64,000 nucleotides of DNA from contig VYZB01000291.1 in NCBI GenBank assembly GCA_013397455.1, forward strand, positions 84,430 through 148,429. Direction: 5' to 3'. Within the stretch, counting starts at the first letter, position 1. Each line of letters begins with the position of its first letter. The notes under the pieces were generated by a model. That model made no database searches and was not told the origin of the DNA. It saw only the letters and a list, made by a program, of their open reading frames with translations. This document shows positions 45,438 to 57,304 of the stretch, in pieces. The stretch comes from Crotophaga sulcirostris (taxonomy: Eukaryota > Chordata > Aves > Cuculiformes > Crotophagidae). Both the position numbers and the translations under genes were made by a program.

Positions 45438-47660
45438 ACTGCACACATGATGAAGTCAGTACCATTCCCCGCATCACATGGGTTTCTGAACAAATATTAT
45501 CAAATTCACAGTGGTCATTATTTTTTTCTATATAATTAAAAGTATCTGTGCAGACCTTTTTAAAATATTATAGGAATGCAGCAAGAACACATGCGCAAAA
45601 AACAATTGTAATAAATAAAATTAGCACAAAGATCTTTTCAGTAATTTATATTTACATTTCAGCCAATTAAATCAGCAATACCTGGCATATGGATTAGTAA
45701 GGATCAAAGACCTTTCACAAAAAAGGCTTTTATAGTATCAAAGACCCTGTGACATCATGTTTGCCTTTTATGCTGAATTAGATAATTGCAAATAATTGTA
45801 AATGTGAAAGACATTTAGTTTTATAGGAGGTTTTTTTTCTTTTGCAGGTCAGCATGCAACCCTTTGACCCATCCTTGTAGGAAAAAAGTCTTTGTTAAAA
45901 AGACAAAGAATATTACTTTCTCAACTAACAACACGCATGATTACTTTTGTCAATAGCCAGAACAAGCAGAACAGAAATCTCATGATACACCAACCCTAAG
46001 AAAAAATATTCCAGATGTTTTGTTCAGAGTAAAATAACCAAGCAGTTATGGAGTTTTGGTTTTTTTTCCCCTTAGCTTTCTCTGGGATTTACCACATGAA
46101 ATGCAAACAAAAACAAGAATTATAAACATGTTAGACAAGATACTCTGTTTCTCATTCCTGTGCTGGGGTCTTCCTTCCACATTTTTTGCATCCTCATATT
46201 GCAACCGAGCTTGTGGTAGCAGGCTAATCAAGGGAGGTTTGTGCTTTCAGTGGTTGCTTACAGGACTTGGGCAGTGGAGGAGAACCAAAGTACAATAGGC
46301 TTGGTGTAGATCTTTAGAGCGTTAAGTGGAAAATTCAGCAACACATTTCAGAACTTAATCTTTTGACTTGCAATAAAAGTGAAAGGAAATACCTGGCCCA
46401 TGGAAGTTCAGCTATCAGGCTTGCAGAGTCTGAAATTTCCACCAAATATAGTAAAAAAAGGGCAATGAGGATGCCTGTGACCCCGATGAATGCAAAATCT
46501 GTCTCTGTGGTTTATCACGCTAATGAATTGCTCCTGGTTTTGCTGTCAAAAGGCCTAATTCTTTCACCTGTTCTTGCGCTAGGAAGCAGCTGACATTGCT
46601 CCAGTTCCCATGGGTGGGGCGGAGATCTGGTGCGGGACCTTTTGTGTCAGCCTGCAGGAGTGATGCCAGATTAGGGGAAAGCTTATGAACTGTCAGTTTG
46701 TCCTAGAGGTGTGGGATTCATGGAAACCAAATCTTTCTCCTACACATTAACACTGCAAAAAATATTCTGCAGAAATGCATATAAAATTTGGCCTTCGCTG
46801 AAGAAAAAGAGAAACAGAGGACAGATGCAAATAAAGGAACAAAAGCTGTGTGGCTGAACATAACCAGATTATGGTTACCTTTCAAAGTGTTGTTACGCTC
46901 CAGTGCTGCCACAAGTTACAGCCTGCCAAGTGGGTAGGAGACCAAACCAAGATATATTTCTTAGATGGCTCAACTGTTTCGGGCTCGGAGGTTCATTAGG
47001 AAGTGAAACCATCCCAGGAATACCGAAACACCAGGAGGCAATAAAGATGATATAGGTAATGCATTCTGATTTCTCCAAGCATTAACTCATTTAAAAAGCA
47101 GTATTAGATAGAAAAGCAGACTTTTATAAGGCTGTAAAATAGCAAACAAAATACAGAAAGTCATATCAGTACTGGGTAATTTTGTCTACAAAAAAAGCCA
47201 TGGGGAGAGTAGTTTACTTAGCTTAGTGTGACTCTGGGGTAAATAGGAATAGACATTTAGGTAGCAGTATACTGGTCAGTGAGTGTGGACTGGACAGGAG
47301 AACAAACTGCTTTAAATATTGCCCAGGCCAATGATTAATATAGTCCCATAAGCCTGGTAATCTCACAGTCTCCTCCTCCTCTGCATTTTTCAGATTAATT
47401 GAAATTAATGTGCTGTTTTAAGCAGTTATATAAACAGCCATTGTTTTTATACATTTGACAGTACATAAGTAAAATATTGTATCAACAGAACAAAAATGTA
47501 GTGCCTTTCTTAATAGATCCTGACTGCAGCAAATGCTCTTTGGAGTTCTAGTAAACCCTGTGACTGCATATTGTATGTAGATAGGCAAAAGCTCCATATA
47601 AGTACTAGAAGTTGGTGTTTTGGGTCTAACTTGGAAGCTGGACTAGTCTAGAGTGAGAGA

Positions 47661-47718
47661 ATTGGACACATATGACCACCAGAGACCCCTTCCAACCAAA
47701 ATTATTCTATGATTCTAA
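47661..47718 (+). repeat. avian CR1 LINE, 3' end only
   Basis: Reads ATTGGACACATATGACCACC, AGAGACCCCTTCCAACCAAA and ATTATTCTATGATTCT. It corresponds to the last 60 or so bases of a bird CR1 ('ttggactagatgaccttc...ggtcccttccaaccca...attctatgattct'). Plus orientation, severely 5'-truncated, non-coding. Confidence 0.85.
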
Positions 47719-47724
47719 GACTTT

Positions 47725-48330
47725 CTGTTGGCAGTGTCATGAAACAGATCTTTGCGGTTCTGAGTTTGAGGATGGCCAGGCCAACACTCCTGACAGCTCA
47801 CTGCAGCTGCAAGAGGGAGAAATGCTTCATAACACCTACTCAGGAGGCAAAGACATATTTCTTCTGTTTGCACTCACTGTGTTTTGTTGCAGCCCCCAGA
47901 CTATCTTTATACACTCACTAGTCCTGTCTGGAGCAGCACCATGGCGTGAGGAGTGACTGCTCACACTGCCTTGGATGGGAAACTCTCCTTTCAAAAGTCA
48001 GCTTTCAATTCTCTGTCCATCTGCTGTGGTGTATCTTGCCCATCAAGGGCGGTGATATTTCGAGATCTTTCAATCACCAAACAGCTGTGGAGCGGAAACA
48101 TAGGTATTAGAGCAAGCCATTGCACCTCCTCGTGATTCTGGTGAGCATGGGGATTCTCATTGGCACCATGAATTTTGGATGTTCAGAATACTGTAGATTA
48201 TCCATCGCTTGTTTCATTATTTCTTGTGAACAAACTTCTAGTAAGTGGACAAAACGCGATAATTTTTACAAATGTCACCATCACCAAGGGAGCACATGAA
48301 AGCAGGCCACAGAAGATCTTAAGGATTTAA
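47725..48330. other. non-coding stretch, no gene seen
   Basis: Unique DNA. Two overlapping ORFs (94 and 70 codons, 47672-47956) begin inside or next to the CR1 tail and have no domains. Confidence 0.5.
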
Positions 48331-48334
48331 ATTC

Positions 48335-48412
48335 CCATGAACTTAACAGGTGCATAGGCACCTAAGTAAGAATTAGATTCCTAAATATCTTCATGGAGCT
48401 GCCATTTTCTTT
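48335..48412. repeat. ancient palindromic repeat, second copy of the 5.6-kb type
   Basis: Contains AATTCCCATGAACTTAACAG, TAGGCACCTAAGTAAG, GATTCCTAAATATCTTCATG and GAGCTGCC. The GGCACCTAA / TTCCTAAATA words and their order match the palindromic repeat also seen at 5598-5655. Strongly diverged. Confidence 0.45.
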
Positions 48413-48414
48413 AT

Positions 48415-51400
48415 AGGCAACGTAACTAAACTAATCTCCCTTGAACCTTATAGTCATGTAAATAAAATATACTGATTTGCTTTCCCCTTCTTCACTTCCT
48501 CACAAAAGGGTTTAATATAATTTTTTTTAATTAATATAATTTTTTTTTGCATTTGCCATCAGAAAATTTATATTTCATACAGCTGTAGTCAGAATACTGC
48601 TGAAAAAAAATCCACTTTATTTAGAGGATTTTTGTATTGCAATGTAAACAAAGAAATTATCAAAATAGCATTACTGCTGCTTTTTCTTCTGCCTCAGCCG
48701 CAAAGCTGAAGGCATACATATTTCCATTCTAAAATTCAGTATTGGTATATTTGCTGTGGTAACCTGCTTCTATAAATGTTCAGCTTTTCACTGGAACTTG
48801 TCAAGCTTTAAAATATTGTGATAATTTTCCAATGTTATACCATCGGGTGCAGTAGAATTTCTCCTGGGCTGCAATTAGCCAACAGCTTATGTTAATTTTA
48901 ATTAATTAACTTAGGTTGATAGTAATGCCATGTAATAAAACATTTTGCTCAGTGTGAAACTTGTCCGTCACATTTGTTTGTGACCTAAGTTAGTAATTAT
49001 GTGTGCTTAAGTCAGTGGTAAATGGAAATAAAATGATGCGTCAAAGCCAAAATGAGGTAATTTGTGTCAACTCAGTTGGTTGATAGTGTTATAAAGGTAA
49101 AAGACACAGGAGTGCTGGTTAGAAACTGGTCATTATTTTGTAATCCAAGGAATCTCTCATGATGCACATTCAGTACTAATCAAGACACCATTTTCTTGTG
49201 TGAAATGTCTGTCTTGTAGCACCATAAATCTAACTAAAACTCCAGCTAATGTACAAGGTTCAGTAAGAAGGCTGACATTTGAATTAAGATGAAATTGCTG
49301 CAGTTTAGTTCCTCCTCAGCCTTTGAAATCTAAATGATCAGCAAAAGTGAACCTCAAACTTGTGAGTAATTGTTGAATGATTGAATTAATTAAAAAAAAA
49401 AATTGTTCGGGGAATGGCTTTTAGTTCCAATGTCTTACAGCGCGTTATGGAACCTAAGAACATGCTCACTTTCACAATATTTACAAAATTTGCTGGTTTT
49501 CCCATTCCTGGTGCGTTTTGTAAATAAGGTTCTCTGCTTCCACTGCTGTAGCATCCCACCTTGCTAATAAATTTGAAAATTGCTATTTCCTTCAGAACTT
49601 AAATTTTAATTCAGAAGCTAATATCCTGTCTGCTTTATTTCAATTGGACACTCATATTTTTCAATGTTGCCTTTGGTTTCAAGGTGAAAGAAATTTGTTG
49701 TCTATATTTTTGCAACTTAGACCAAAACTAATTAATTAGTTAAGCGTCCAACTATTCTGACTTACTTTTTATGTCTGACTTTCCAAGACATAAAAACCCC
49801 AACAACCTCAGCAAATGAAAACAAGAACATAGAAAAAAAAATCCACTCTGTGGTTTATTTGCAGTTTTCTTTCCTAAAAGGTCCCCCCAAGTACTCTGAT
49901 TCCTGAGAAACTGCATTTCCTACTGGAAAATCATTCAAATGGAAAATTCTTGCTGGACTCTGCTCATTGCAGACTGGGAAACACATATAAATTTGCACTG
50001 GAGAATGGAAACCTGCAGCGTGGGATCTCTTGAGTAGGTTTTACAAGAAGAGCTATGACTGATTATTATGCTAATATTAACTTCCAATTGTTAATGAACC
50101 TTTCATCTTGAAGGATCCCAAAACACTTTGCAGGCCGCAGAGATCTCTCCCACTCCCACTGAAATGCAGCCAGCTCTTCTGGCTGTTCTTTGTGACTTGG
50201 TGTTACTCAATAGTAGAAAATAACCTCTGCCCAGCTCTACACCGGCAATGTTTAGAAATGCAAAAAGTAATTACCAAGTTGGACTGCAGCCAAGGCACTG
50301 GTTCTGGCACTCTTGTTCCTGTGAGTGAAAAGTGCTATAGTATCTTTAAGTGGCCATAAGTCAGAGCTTGGGTCCAACGTCTTATCAGAAACACGGAGGC
50401 ACTGGTACAACACAGGGTCTCAGGGGAAGACGGGAGCTACTGCCTCACCCCCAGCTTGATTTCTTGTAGCAGCTCCAAGTTTTACTTGGAGACTTTCCCA
50501 CTGGAAATTGGGCTGATGTAACCCTGTGTGTCTGGTAAAACTGAATATTGTTATGACCTGATTTGTGGATGGCCACCATGCTGTTTGCAATGGCTAAAGT
50601 TTAAGTTAGGCATGGGTGCAGATGGTACTTTCTAAAGTGAGACTTTTATTTCTGGAGATGGTGATTTTCTGTGCTGTTAAGAGATTTTGTGGGTTTTTTT
50701 GCGTGCATGTTTGGAGTTTGCCTCAAATTTATGTGTACTTCCCTCTACTGAATATTGCAAACTGTATATGGAACACAGCTATACTCCCATTCCTGATGAC
50801 ACGTTTTATGAAAAAGTGTGAAAGCAGCTGATGCTCTTACCTTTAGAAAGATTCAATTACTAATTCTCCGGATCAGAGCCAAGATTTCTTAGCAAGGTAC
50901 ATTCGCTCTAATTGATACTTATTTAAATTAACTTGTATTGACTGTAAACATTCTTGCTGCATGAAATGTGCTTCTACTACAGAAGCAGTGGCATTTTGCA
51001 TGATGGAAGGCAATACTGCCTTTTTGGTACTTTTATTTGGAGTTTGAAGTCCATTAAAGTGACTTCATAAATTCAAAAATAAATCTGTTGATTTCTCTGA
51101 ATGCTTACAGTTAATGAGCATGTGACATTTGATTTGGAATTAAAGAGGCATTATCACATTGTTTTAAAGGCCTTAAATTTAGGTTTCATTAACAAAATGA
51201 TGGGAAAGAAGCATCTGCACTGTAAACAGTCCTCTGGAGCACTGGAAACTTTGAGGTAATAAGATAATGCCAGGTGCCTTCAGCATCCAAAAAGCTGCTT
51301 ACTAGGTCTGAGTAGGACCAAACCTTGCTGATACAAAGGCAGTCAGGGCTAATGTCTGACTTGGGGTGATGGGCTGTGCTGTCTTCTCTGGGCATTGATT

Positions 51401-51765
51401 TTGTAGAGTGCTTAAGTGTCTGTTTAATTTTCACTAGAGGAGGAGATCTAAGTAGACTGTTTACATGTCTAAAGTTTATCACCTGCTAGATCTTGGGTTT
51501 TATGTGTTCCCCTTGGGAATTTGACCTGATCAAGGACTTCAGGAATGGGCTCCAGGATTTCAGTGTAGCCCTCATTCCTAAGAAACCCACAGCCAAACAG
51601 GGGAGCTGTTAATGGTAAACGTATTAATTTAAGAGCAAGTGGTAAACAAAACTATAGCAGAGAGTGCCCTGCACTTATTTCAGAGTGAGGCAGAGAGGAT
51701 GGCAGAAGATCACAGGAATTATGATGCTGTGATGGGATGCTTTTAGATCTTTTTTTCTCTCTCAC
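48415..51765. other. non-coding stretch with A/T-rich conserved-element-like sequence
   Basis: No gene seen. 48511-48548 contains a direct repeat of TAATATAATTTTTTTT. 48880-49110 is dense in homeodomain-like words (GTTAATTTTAATTAATTAAC, TTAGTAATTATG) and contains no recognised repeat. ORFs of up to 97 codons are unremarkable. Confidence 0.45.
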
Positions 51766-51769
51766 TGCC

Positions 51770-53000
51770 TGTTTGAAAGGCCACTGGAGAGGGAGGCTGT
51801 CCCGCAGGACCTCTGCCTGACCCCAGTCCCCACCAGCCCCCGGCGACTCTGTGTGTGCTTGCCCATGTCGCGGCAGTGCACGGATGGCTTGACAGAGTTT
51901 ACTGCTTTCTGACTTATTTTAAGTACTCTTGGAATCTCCCCCATCCTCTAGCAAACTGGGGCAGGCTGACCTCTAAGCCACATAATCTGAGCATAAGTTA
52001 AAAAAGAAGCCCAGAATTTTCCTTTCCCGAATAGCACCGCTACTGACGGTCTCCGATCCAGCTTTAATGTTTAATTGGATGACCGGGTTTTAAACAGAGC
52101 ATTCTTTAACCCGGCTGACTCTGCCTGCCCCATCCCCCTGCCCAACAGCAGCCTCACTCCAGTTATCAAAGTGTCATTAGTAGAGACAGCTGCCTGTAAA
52201 CAACAGGAATGTCAACACAACTGTCTCGGTCAACAGGAATTTAACTTTAATCTGTTCATTACTTAAAGATACATCATCCTCTTTCTGCGCTGTTATCTAC
52301 ATCACTTGCAGACAAAGGCAGAGAACAAATTGACGGCGGGGGTGGGGTGGACTGGTCCTGCCTCCCCCAAGCTGGTTCTGTTCATTATTTCCAGTTCCCC
52401 CCCCCGCCACCACTTCCAAGTTCCCCTGCTGTACATGTATATATATTTGCTGGATTGCGGGCGAGGGGGGTCAGGAGTTCCTTGTTTAGCTGGAAACAGA
52501 TACTACATATTTATAAATGTAAACTTGGAGTGCTGCCAGACTCCTGCATTTAAGTGATTAACAAATGTTTCCCTTCAAGTGGACACCTCTTGTTCTAAAT
52601 ATAATTGACAAGAATGTAAAGAGTCAACTGGAGGGTAGAAAGGGCACACCGCAAAGCATTTTCTGTGGAGGCTGCCAGCACTCACAGGCCCGGGCCTTGC
52701 GACCGGCGATGCCGGCGTTCGGCGGGTGCCAGCCGAGTTCATGGCGGGCAGGCTGCCAGCACAGCCCGGCCTCCCCGCTGTTTAACGACAATGGATTTAC
52801 TGCTTCTCTGCATATTGGTGTTATTTTGTGTAAACAAGGTTAACACTCCTTTTAAATTAAATACACCACCTGGTGACTGAATGCCTGACCTTGGCAGGCG
52901 TCTTTTACCTGGTCTCCAAAAAGGGTGGGTACCCTGGCTGTGCCGCGGGCCTTTCCCACCCGCTGGCTGTCTTTAATGCCTTGTCCCGTAAAAGTGTGTC
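51770..53000. other. G/C-rich patch with CpG cluster
   Basis: This is the only clearly G/C-rich part of the window. It has C-rich runs (52399-52407), G-rich runs (near 52333 and 52456), and a CpG cluster at about 52650-52790 where GCGACCGGCGATGCCGGCG and GTTCGGCGGGTGCCAGCCG occur. The words GGCTGCCAGCAC occur twice about 78 bases apart. Two copies of CAACAGGAAT lie exactly 30 bases apart at 52201 and 52231, near a FOX-like GTAAACAACAG and a CAGCTG E-box. This could be a small CpG island, an enhancer or a first exon; none is proven. Confidence 0.45.
52791..52880 (+). other. short signal-peptide-like ORF (hypothetical)
   Basis: An ATG with A at -3 and G at +4 (ACAATGG) starts a 29-codon ORF reading MDLLLLCILVLFCVNKVNTP before a stop at 52878. 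The hydrophobic run LLLLCILVLFCV after a short acidic start resembles a signal peptide. It lies just downstream of the CpG cluster, as a first coding exon would. GTTAAC and GTGACT downstream are only weak donor candidates. The frame is open further upstream to 52665. No homolog is recognised, and such short hydrophobic ORFs arise by chance. Confidence 0.12.
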
Positions 53001-53004
53001 AGTT

Positions 53005-56000
53005 TGTGCAGCGCAGAGCTTTCCTGGGTCTGCTCCCACCTCCAGATGCACAGGACATCCAGGAATAGGAAGCTATTACTTACTAGTGAGATTGTTATTC
53101 TCTCTTAACCTTAGTGTATTACTTTTGTCCCCTCTGGACCTGCCATTTCCCTCCTGCTTTACCCCCAAATAGCTCTCTTGCTTCATCAAAATGCATCTGA
53201 TCTTCCTGGATTTTCTGTTTTGTCTGTGGCCAGAAGGGAAGTCAATGACCCTCGGCCCCTCTTCCCCTTCAAGAAAGGATGGGAAAACTTGAGAGAGGTC
53301 TCCCCTTCCCCTTTCCAAATGTTAATCTGGAAAATAAAACTTTCTTACATTTGCCCAAAGTATCTAAACTTTTTCACTTCTAAAGCATCACCTGTCATAC
53401 AGGTTCAACTAAGATGTTTCAAGAGTACCTGATTCTGCCACCTTTGATATCTCTAGAGGTGCCTCTCTGTTAAGGCTGAAGTAATTTATCATGGTGTGTT
53501 AAGAATTAAGAAAACCCTTTACTGGATAAAGAAATCTGAATTTTATACATTGGAATTAAGAGTCTATAGCTACGTAGTAGCTATGTAATTATGAAAACCT
53601 CTTGGAAGACTTCAATTTACAGACTATATAAAGCCTACAAGTCCTGTGAATGAAATGGGTACTGGAGTTTGTAGACTCTGTGGGAGAAGAGGGACCCATG
53701 GGAGCCAGTGACACCAGAGCTTATAAATTTCACAGGGCTGCAAAGTACACTCAAAGTCAAAAAAACCACTGGTGCTGCAGATTTAACCTTCAGTGGGCCT
53801 CAGCAAGGAAGGATGGTGAATTTGGAAGGAGCAGAGGTGCTTCTGGCTTCCTGCGTGGTAGCACTGAGGTTAAAGGCAATTCCAGTCCTGGCTGGACTTC
53901 TATATCATTTTCATTGAAGTAACTTGTTTCTCATAGTGTGACTTAGTGTCAGCATCTACCTTTCAACTGTCCAGTTTAAACGGCTTTTTCTTTTAAGGGT
54001 GACATCCCTTCCTAGTGTGAGCAGATCAGTGCGTATTCATCCTTCCCATGAACCGCTGGAGAGTACCCATGCTTTTTTCAAGTGTTGAAACTCAGTGATA
54101 TCCTTTGGCAGTAAAATTATTGAAGTATTTGAATAAAAATTATTTATTAATTCTACCCCTGCTACATTTAGTCTTACTGATTCTTTCCTTGTTCTTGTGC
54201 TATGAGAAAGTGGAGTTTTAAGAGTTTTCTATTTTTTACCTGGAAACTTTACAGAGAAATCTTAATAATTTTAAACAAACTTTAAAGTATTCAGATAAGA
54301 GTGCTCAGCTGGATAATGAAATAGAAAAGAGGCGAAGTCATCTGAGAGACTTTATTTAGACTAATAACGATAAGACATATTTTAAAAGAAAGTCCAGATA
54401 GTTAGGAACAAAATATATTAAATAATATGCTAAAAATACTTGTGCTAAATACAGCTTCCCCTAAGAATTTTTGGAAAGATTTCCCTTATTCAGTGGCTGA
54501 TTTACAGAACATATTCTGTTTTTATATAAAAAATGCTGCATATTTAAAGGTGAAGACTTCATGTTTTAGCGCATAGATGTTGTCTGGCTTGTAGGCATTG
54601 TGCCTGTTACTAGGCAAAAGGCTATTCCAGTGCTGGGGAAAGTGATAGAGTGTTTTAGTGAGGAGTAAAAAGCAGAGTTTTTCAGAGAGCTTCTGCATCT
54701 GTTGTACAGATAAGGCTAGTCTAATTAAACTATCATTGCAAAGTCCCCAGATTCCCCAGGCTCTTCTTTTGCTCTTAGCTGGAGTTTGGATTCGGTACTC
54801 CAGGAAATGCAGTCTTTTTGAACTCTTTCCTCTTTGTGTTTCAAGGATTGTTCTCATCTGTGCTATAAAGAGCCCCTGTTATCTGCAAAGGAGCGCAGTA
54901 GCATCTATCCTGACTAGACCACACAGTGGTAGAATTGGGAGCTCTGAGCCACAACGCACACCCATTTGCTACCCCCTGTCTGTTTTCTCTCATGCAGAAT
55001 TCTCTCTTCATAGTCTTACAGAGGATTGCTTTTAATGAGGTTTATGATAAGCTCCTGATGTCATTTTCCTGCTTCCAGAAGCTGTTTGCTGAAGGACCCA
55101 CCTTTTGTTTCTTTAACAGCCAGAACTAAAAGCAGTTCTGTCATCACAAAGTGTCAACACTGTTGTAGCAACAGGAAGACGGTAAGATCACATGGAAACT
55201 CAGCCAGGTGCAGTGGCCAATATTTTAACCTTCAGAATAAAGTCTGTGTGGGTCAGTTTAGAAAAAAATGGCCTATATATATGAAAGGTTTGGTTTTTTC
55301 TGTAGATTTGTTTCTTTATGTTCGGTCTGCGTTGGGTGAACCTGAACTGCTACACAAGTGAATTTGGGCATCCTTGGTTCCTTAGAGTACAAAGCAGACA
55401 TCAAACACTATATGAGTTATGTATTGTAAGCAGGACTGCTGAATAAGGGATATGATATGATAAATACACCAGAGAAGTAAAGAAGTGAGAAAAAAGAGTT
55501 ATTTAAATTGGCAAACAGTGCTGGTATAAGTGGGATAAAATGCTGGTAAATAAATCTAAGCTAGAAATTAGAAGAAGATTTCTTGTCAGTGGAGAATTGA
55601 CACTCTTGAATGGCCTTCTAATAGGTGCAGTTAAGGCAAATAATAAAACTAATTTTAACTTGGAGTTCAATGCATTTATAAACGGGATCATACAATGTAG
55701 TCGCATAGTGGAGAGCTGGGTTAACTGACCTTGGAAATTCTTTTCAGTCTTCTGCAGTATTCCTTCTAATTATTATTTGGCACTAGTATTCAGCAGGATC
55801 TCATTTTTAATTTTCAGTTGTATCTTACCCAAACTTCAAATATTTTGGTTAAAATTTTGCCTTTCTGGCATAGAAATTAGCACTTTTTTCCTCTTGAAGT
55901 TTTTTTTAGAGTGAAATTGTCCAGGAATGCTACAGAAAAAAATGTTGTTTTGCTCATGCATTATAGACAAGTTTAATGGAAAATATTTAGTGTTTCCATC

Positions 56001-56480
56001 TCTGGAGGGTGGAAATGTAACTTGGCAGGATGTTTCTCTTTGTGCAATTTGCTCCCATATGAAAAATTTGCCCCACTTCTAATCCAATTTCTAAGATTCT
56101 GAGGAAAAAAAAAAACAAACTACAAAGCCAGTTCACTCATAGTCACCAGAAACTTGCTGGAGTTTGGTGGCCAAGTTTCTAGGTAGTTCCTGCACAGAAT
56201 ATCTCCCAGCTTTTGTATGTATAACCAGGCTGCATATGTACTATGGCTGAGAGGAACGTGAACCTTTTTGTGTCTGAGTTAGGAGTGACTGAGCCAGACT
56301 TCTGCTGAAACTTACTCCTCCTCTTCTCTGAGAGCTACTGTAGTGACAGAACTGAGGACAGAGATGATTTTCTTGCCATTTAATTCTTCCCAGCTGGAGC
56401 TCATGCTGTGTGGAGGACAATGAGGAATGGACACCCATAATTTTGACACTTCCTAAATTTTGTCATGAAGCCATCATGAG
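53005..56480. other. non-coding stretch, no gene seen
   Basis: Unique DNA. A short perfect inverted repeat lies at 53566-53584 (ATAGCTAC, spacer GTA, GTAGCTAT). ORFs of up to 125 codons (54658-55035, plus) have no domains and overlap a 111-codon minus-strand ORF. Confidence 0.5.
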
Positions 56481-56484
56481 TGAG

Positions 56485-56765
56485 CCAGGAAGGGACCTCA
56501 GGAGATTATCAAGTCCTTTTCTGTGCTAGGGCAGGATAAGCAGCAGTCTGGACAAAGCTTAATTGTTCTTCATTTTCTTAACAGCCTCTAGTGCCACAGG
56601 ACCCTAAGTGGTTTAGTCTAGCCCTCAGTTATACTCAATTACCTTAAATGTTTCTTGATATCTACCCCAAATCTTGCTGAGTGGACAGGTAAAATAGTTT
56701 ATTCCTTTCACCTTTACTTCTAGTTTTATATTTTTGAAGGTTGCTACCATTCCTTTCCATCTCTT
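56485..56765 (-). repeat. old CR1 LINE 3' fragment, minus strand
   Basis: On the plus strand the words CCAGGAAGGGACCTCAGGAG, ATTATCAAGTCC, GTGCTAGGGCAGGATAAGCA, CTGGACAAAGCTTAATTGTT, ACAGCCTCTAGTG, TTTCTTGATATCTACCCCAA and ATCTTGCTGAGTGGACAGG follow the reverse complement of an old CR1 3' region ('ggaagggacctcaagaggtcatctagtcc...gctaaggcaggac...tttcctaatatctaacctaaatctccctt'). It is related to the family of the 27.9-kb copy, in the opposite orientation. Non-coding. Confidence 0.75.
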
Positions 56766-56769
56766 ATCG

Positions 56770-57240
56770 AGGTGGAGTAAATTATGTCCTCAATATTTCC
56801 ACGCTGGTGGAAAGGGGACCCTTTTCTATTTGGTGCAAACTCTTCTTAGATTACAGTATCAATAATAGATCCCAATCCTCCAGCTGGTTCCTGATGCTGG
56901 GAAACATCAGATGCTCTACAGTTTGTACATCATTCCAGTAAGACATGTTTAATTTTTTCCCCTCTGATATCGTAATATTGATTCAAGTTTAATCTATCAC
57001 TAACAGTCTCTCTTAGATCAACTTCCACAGAAATGCTACCTTTCCTACAGGATGCAACGCTTTATATTAGGCCCTCTTGAACCACGTCTTGCTTTATTTA
57101 AGACCATTCCTCCAATTAACTGACATCTCTCCAATCTGTTTGCAGATCCTACTGGCTTACTATCCTCTGCTAGTTGAAAGCTGCATTATCTATACTATTA
57201 AAATGTTCTTTGTGATGTTTTGGGACTTGGCTTAGCAACT
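56770..57240. other. non-coding stretch between two CR1 pieces
   Basis: C/T-rich sequence between two minus-strand CR1 fragments. I cannot align it to CR1. It may be unique DNA or a too-diverged internal part of the old element. Confidence 0.4.
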
Positions 57241-57242
57241 TT

Positions 57243-57300
57243 TATCACAGAATTGTTTAGGATGGAAAAGACCTTCGAGATCATGAAGTCCAACTGTAAA
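57243..57300 (-). repeat. avian CR1 LINE, 3' end only, minus strand
   Basis: TATCACAGAATTGTTTAGGA, TGGAAAAGACCTTCGAGATC and ATGAAGTCCAACTGTAA match the reverse complement of the bird CR1 3' end ('tcacagaatcatttaggttggaaaagacctttaagatcatcgagtccaactgt'). Strongly truncated. Confidence 0.9.
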
Positions 57301-57304
57301 ACAA

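Larger units (their letters stand above)
40935..47655. other. non-coding stretch, no gene seen
   Basis: Long A/T-rich unique stretch holding only microsatellites (listed separately) and possible conserved-element-like sequence at 41550-41830, which has repeated TTAAT/ATTAAT words and CAGCTGC E-boxes. ORFs do not exceed 84 codons and are unremarkable. Confidence 0.5.

Noticed and set aside
46553..46590. Another palindromic ancient repeat (GGCCTAATTCTTTCACCTG)
   Set aside because: Only one arm is visible; no complementary arm was found.
54522..55035. Opposed ORFs of 111 and 125 codons
   Set aside because: They overlap on opposite strands, show no family features, and have no splice or promoter signals.
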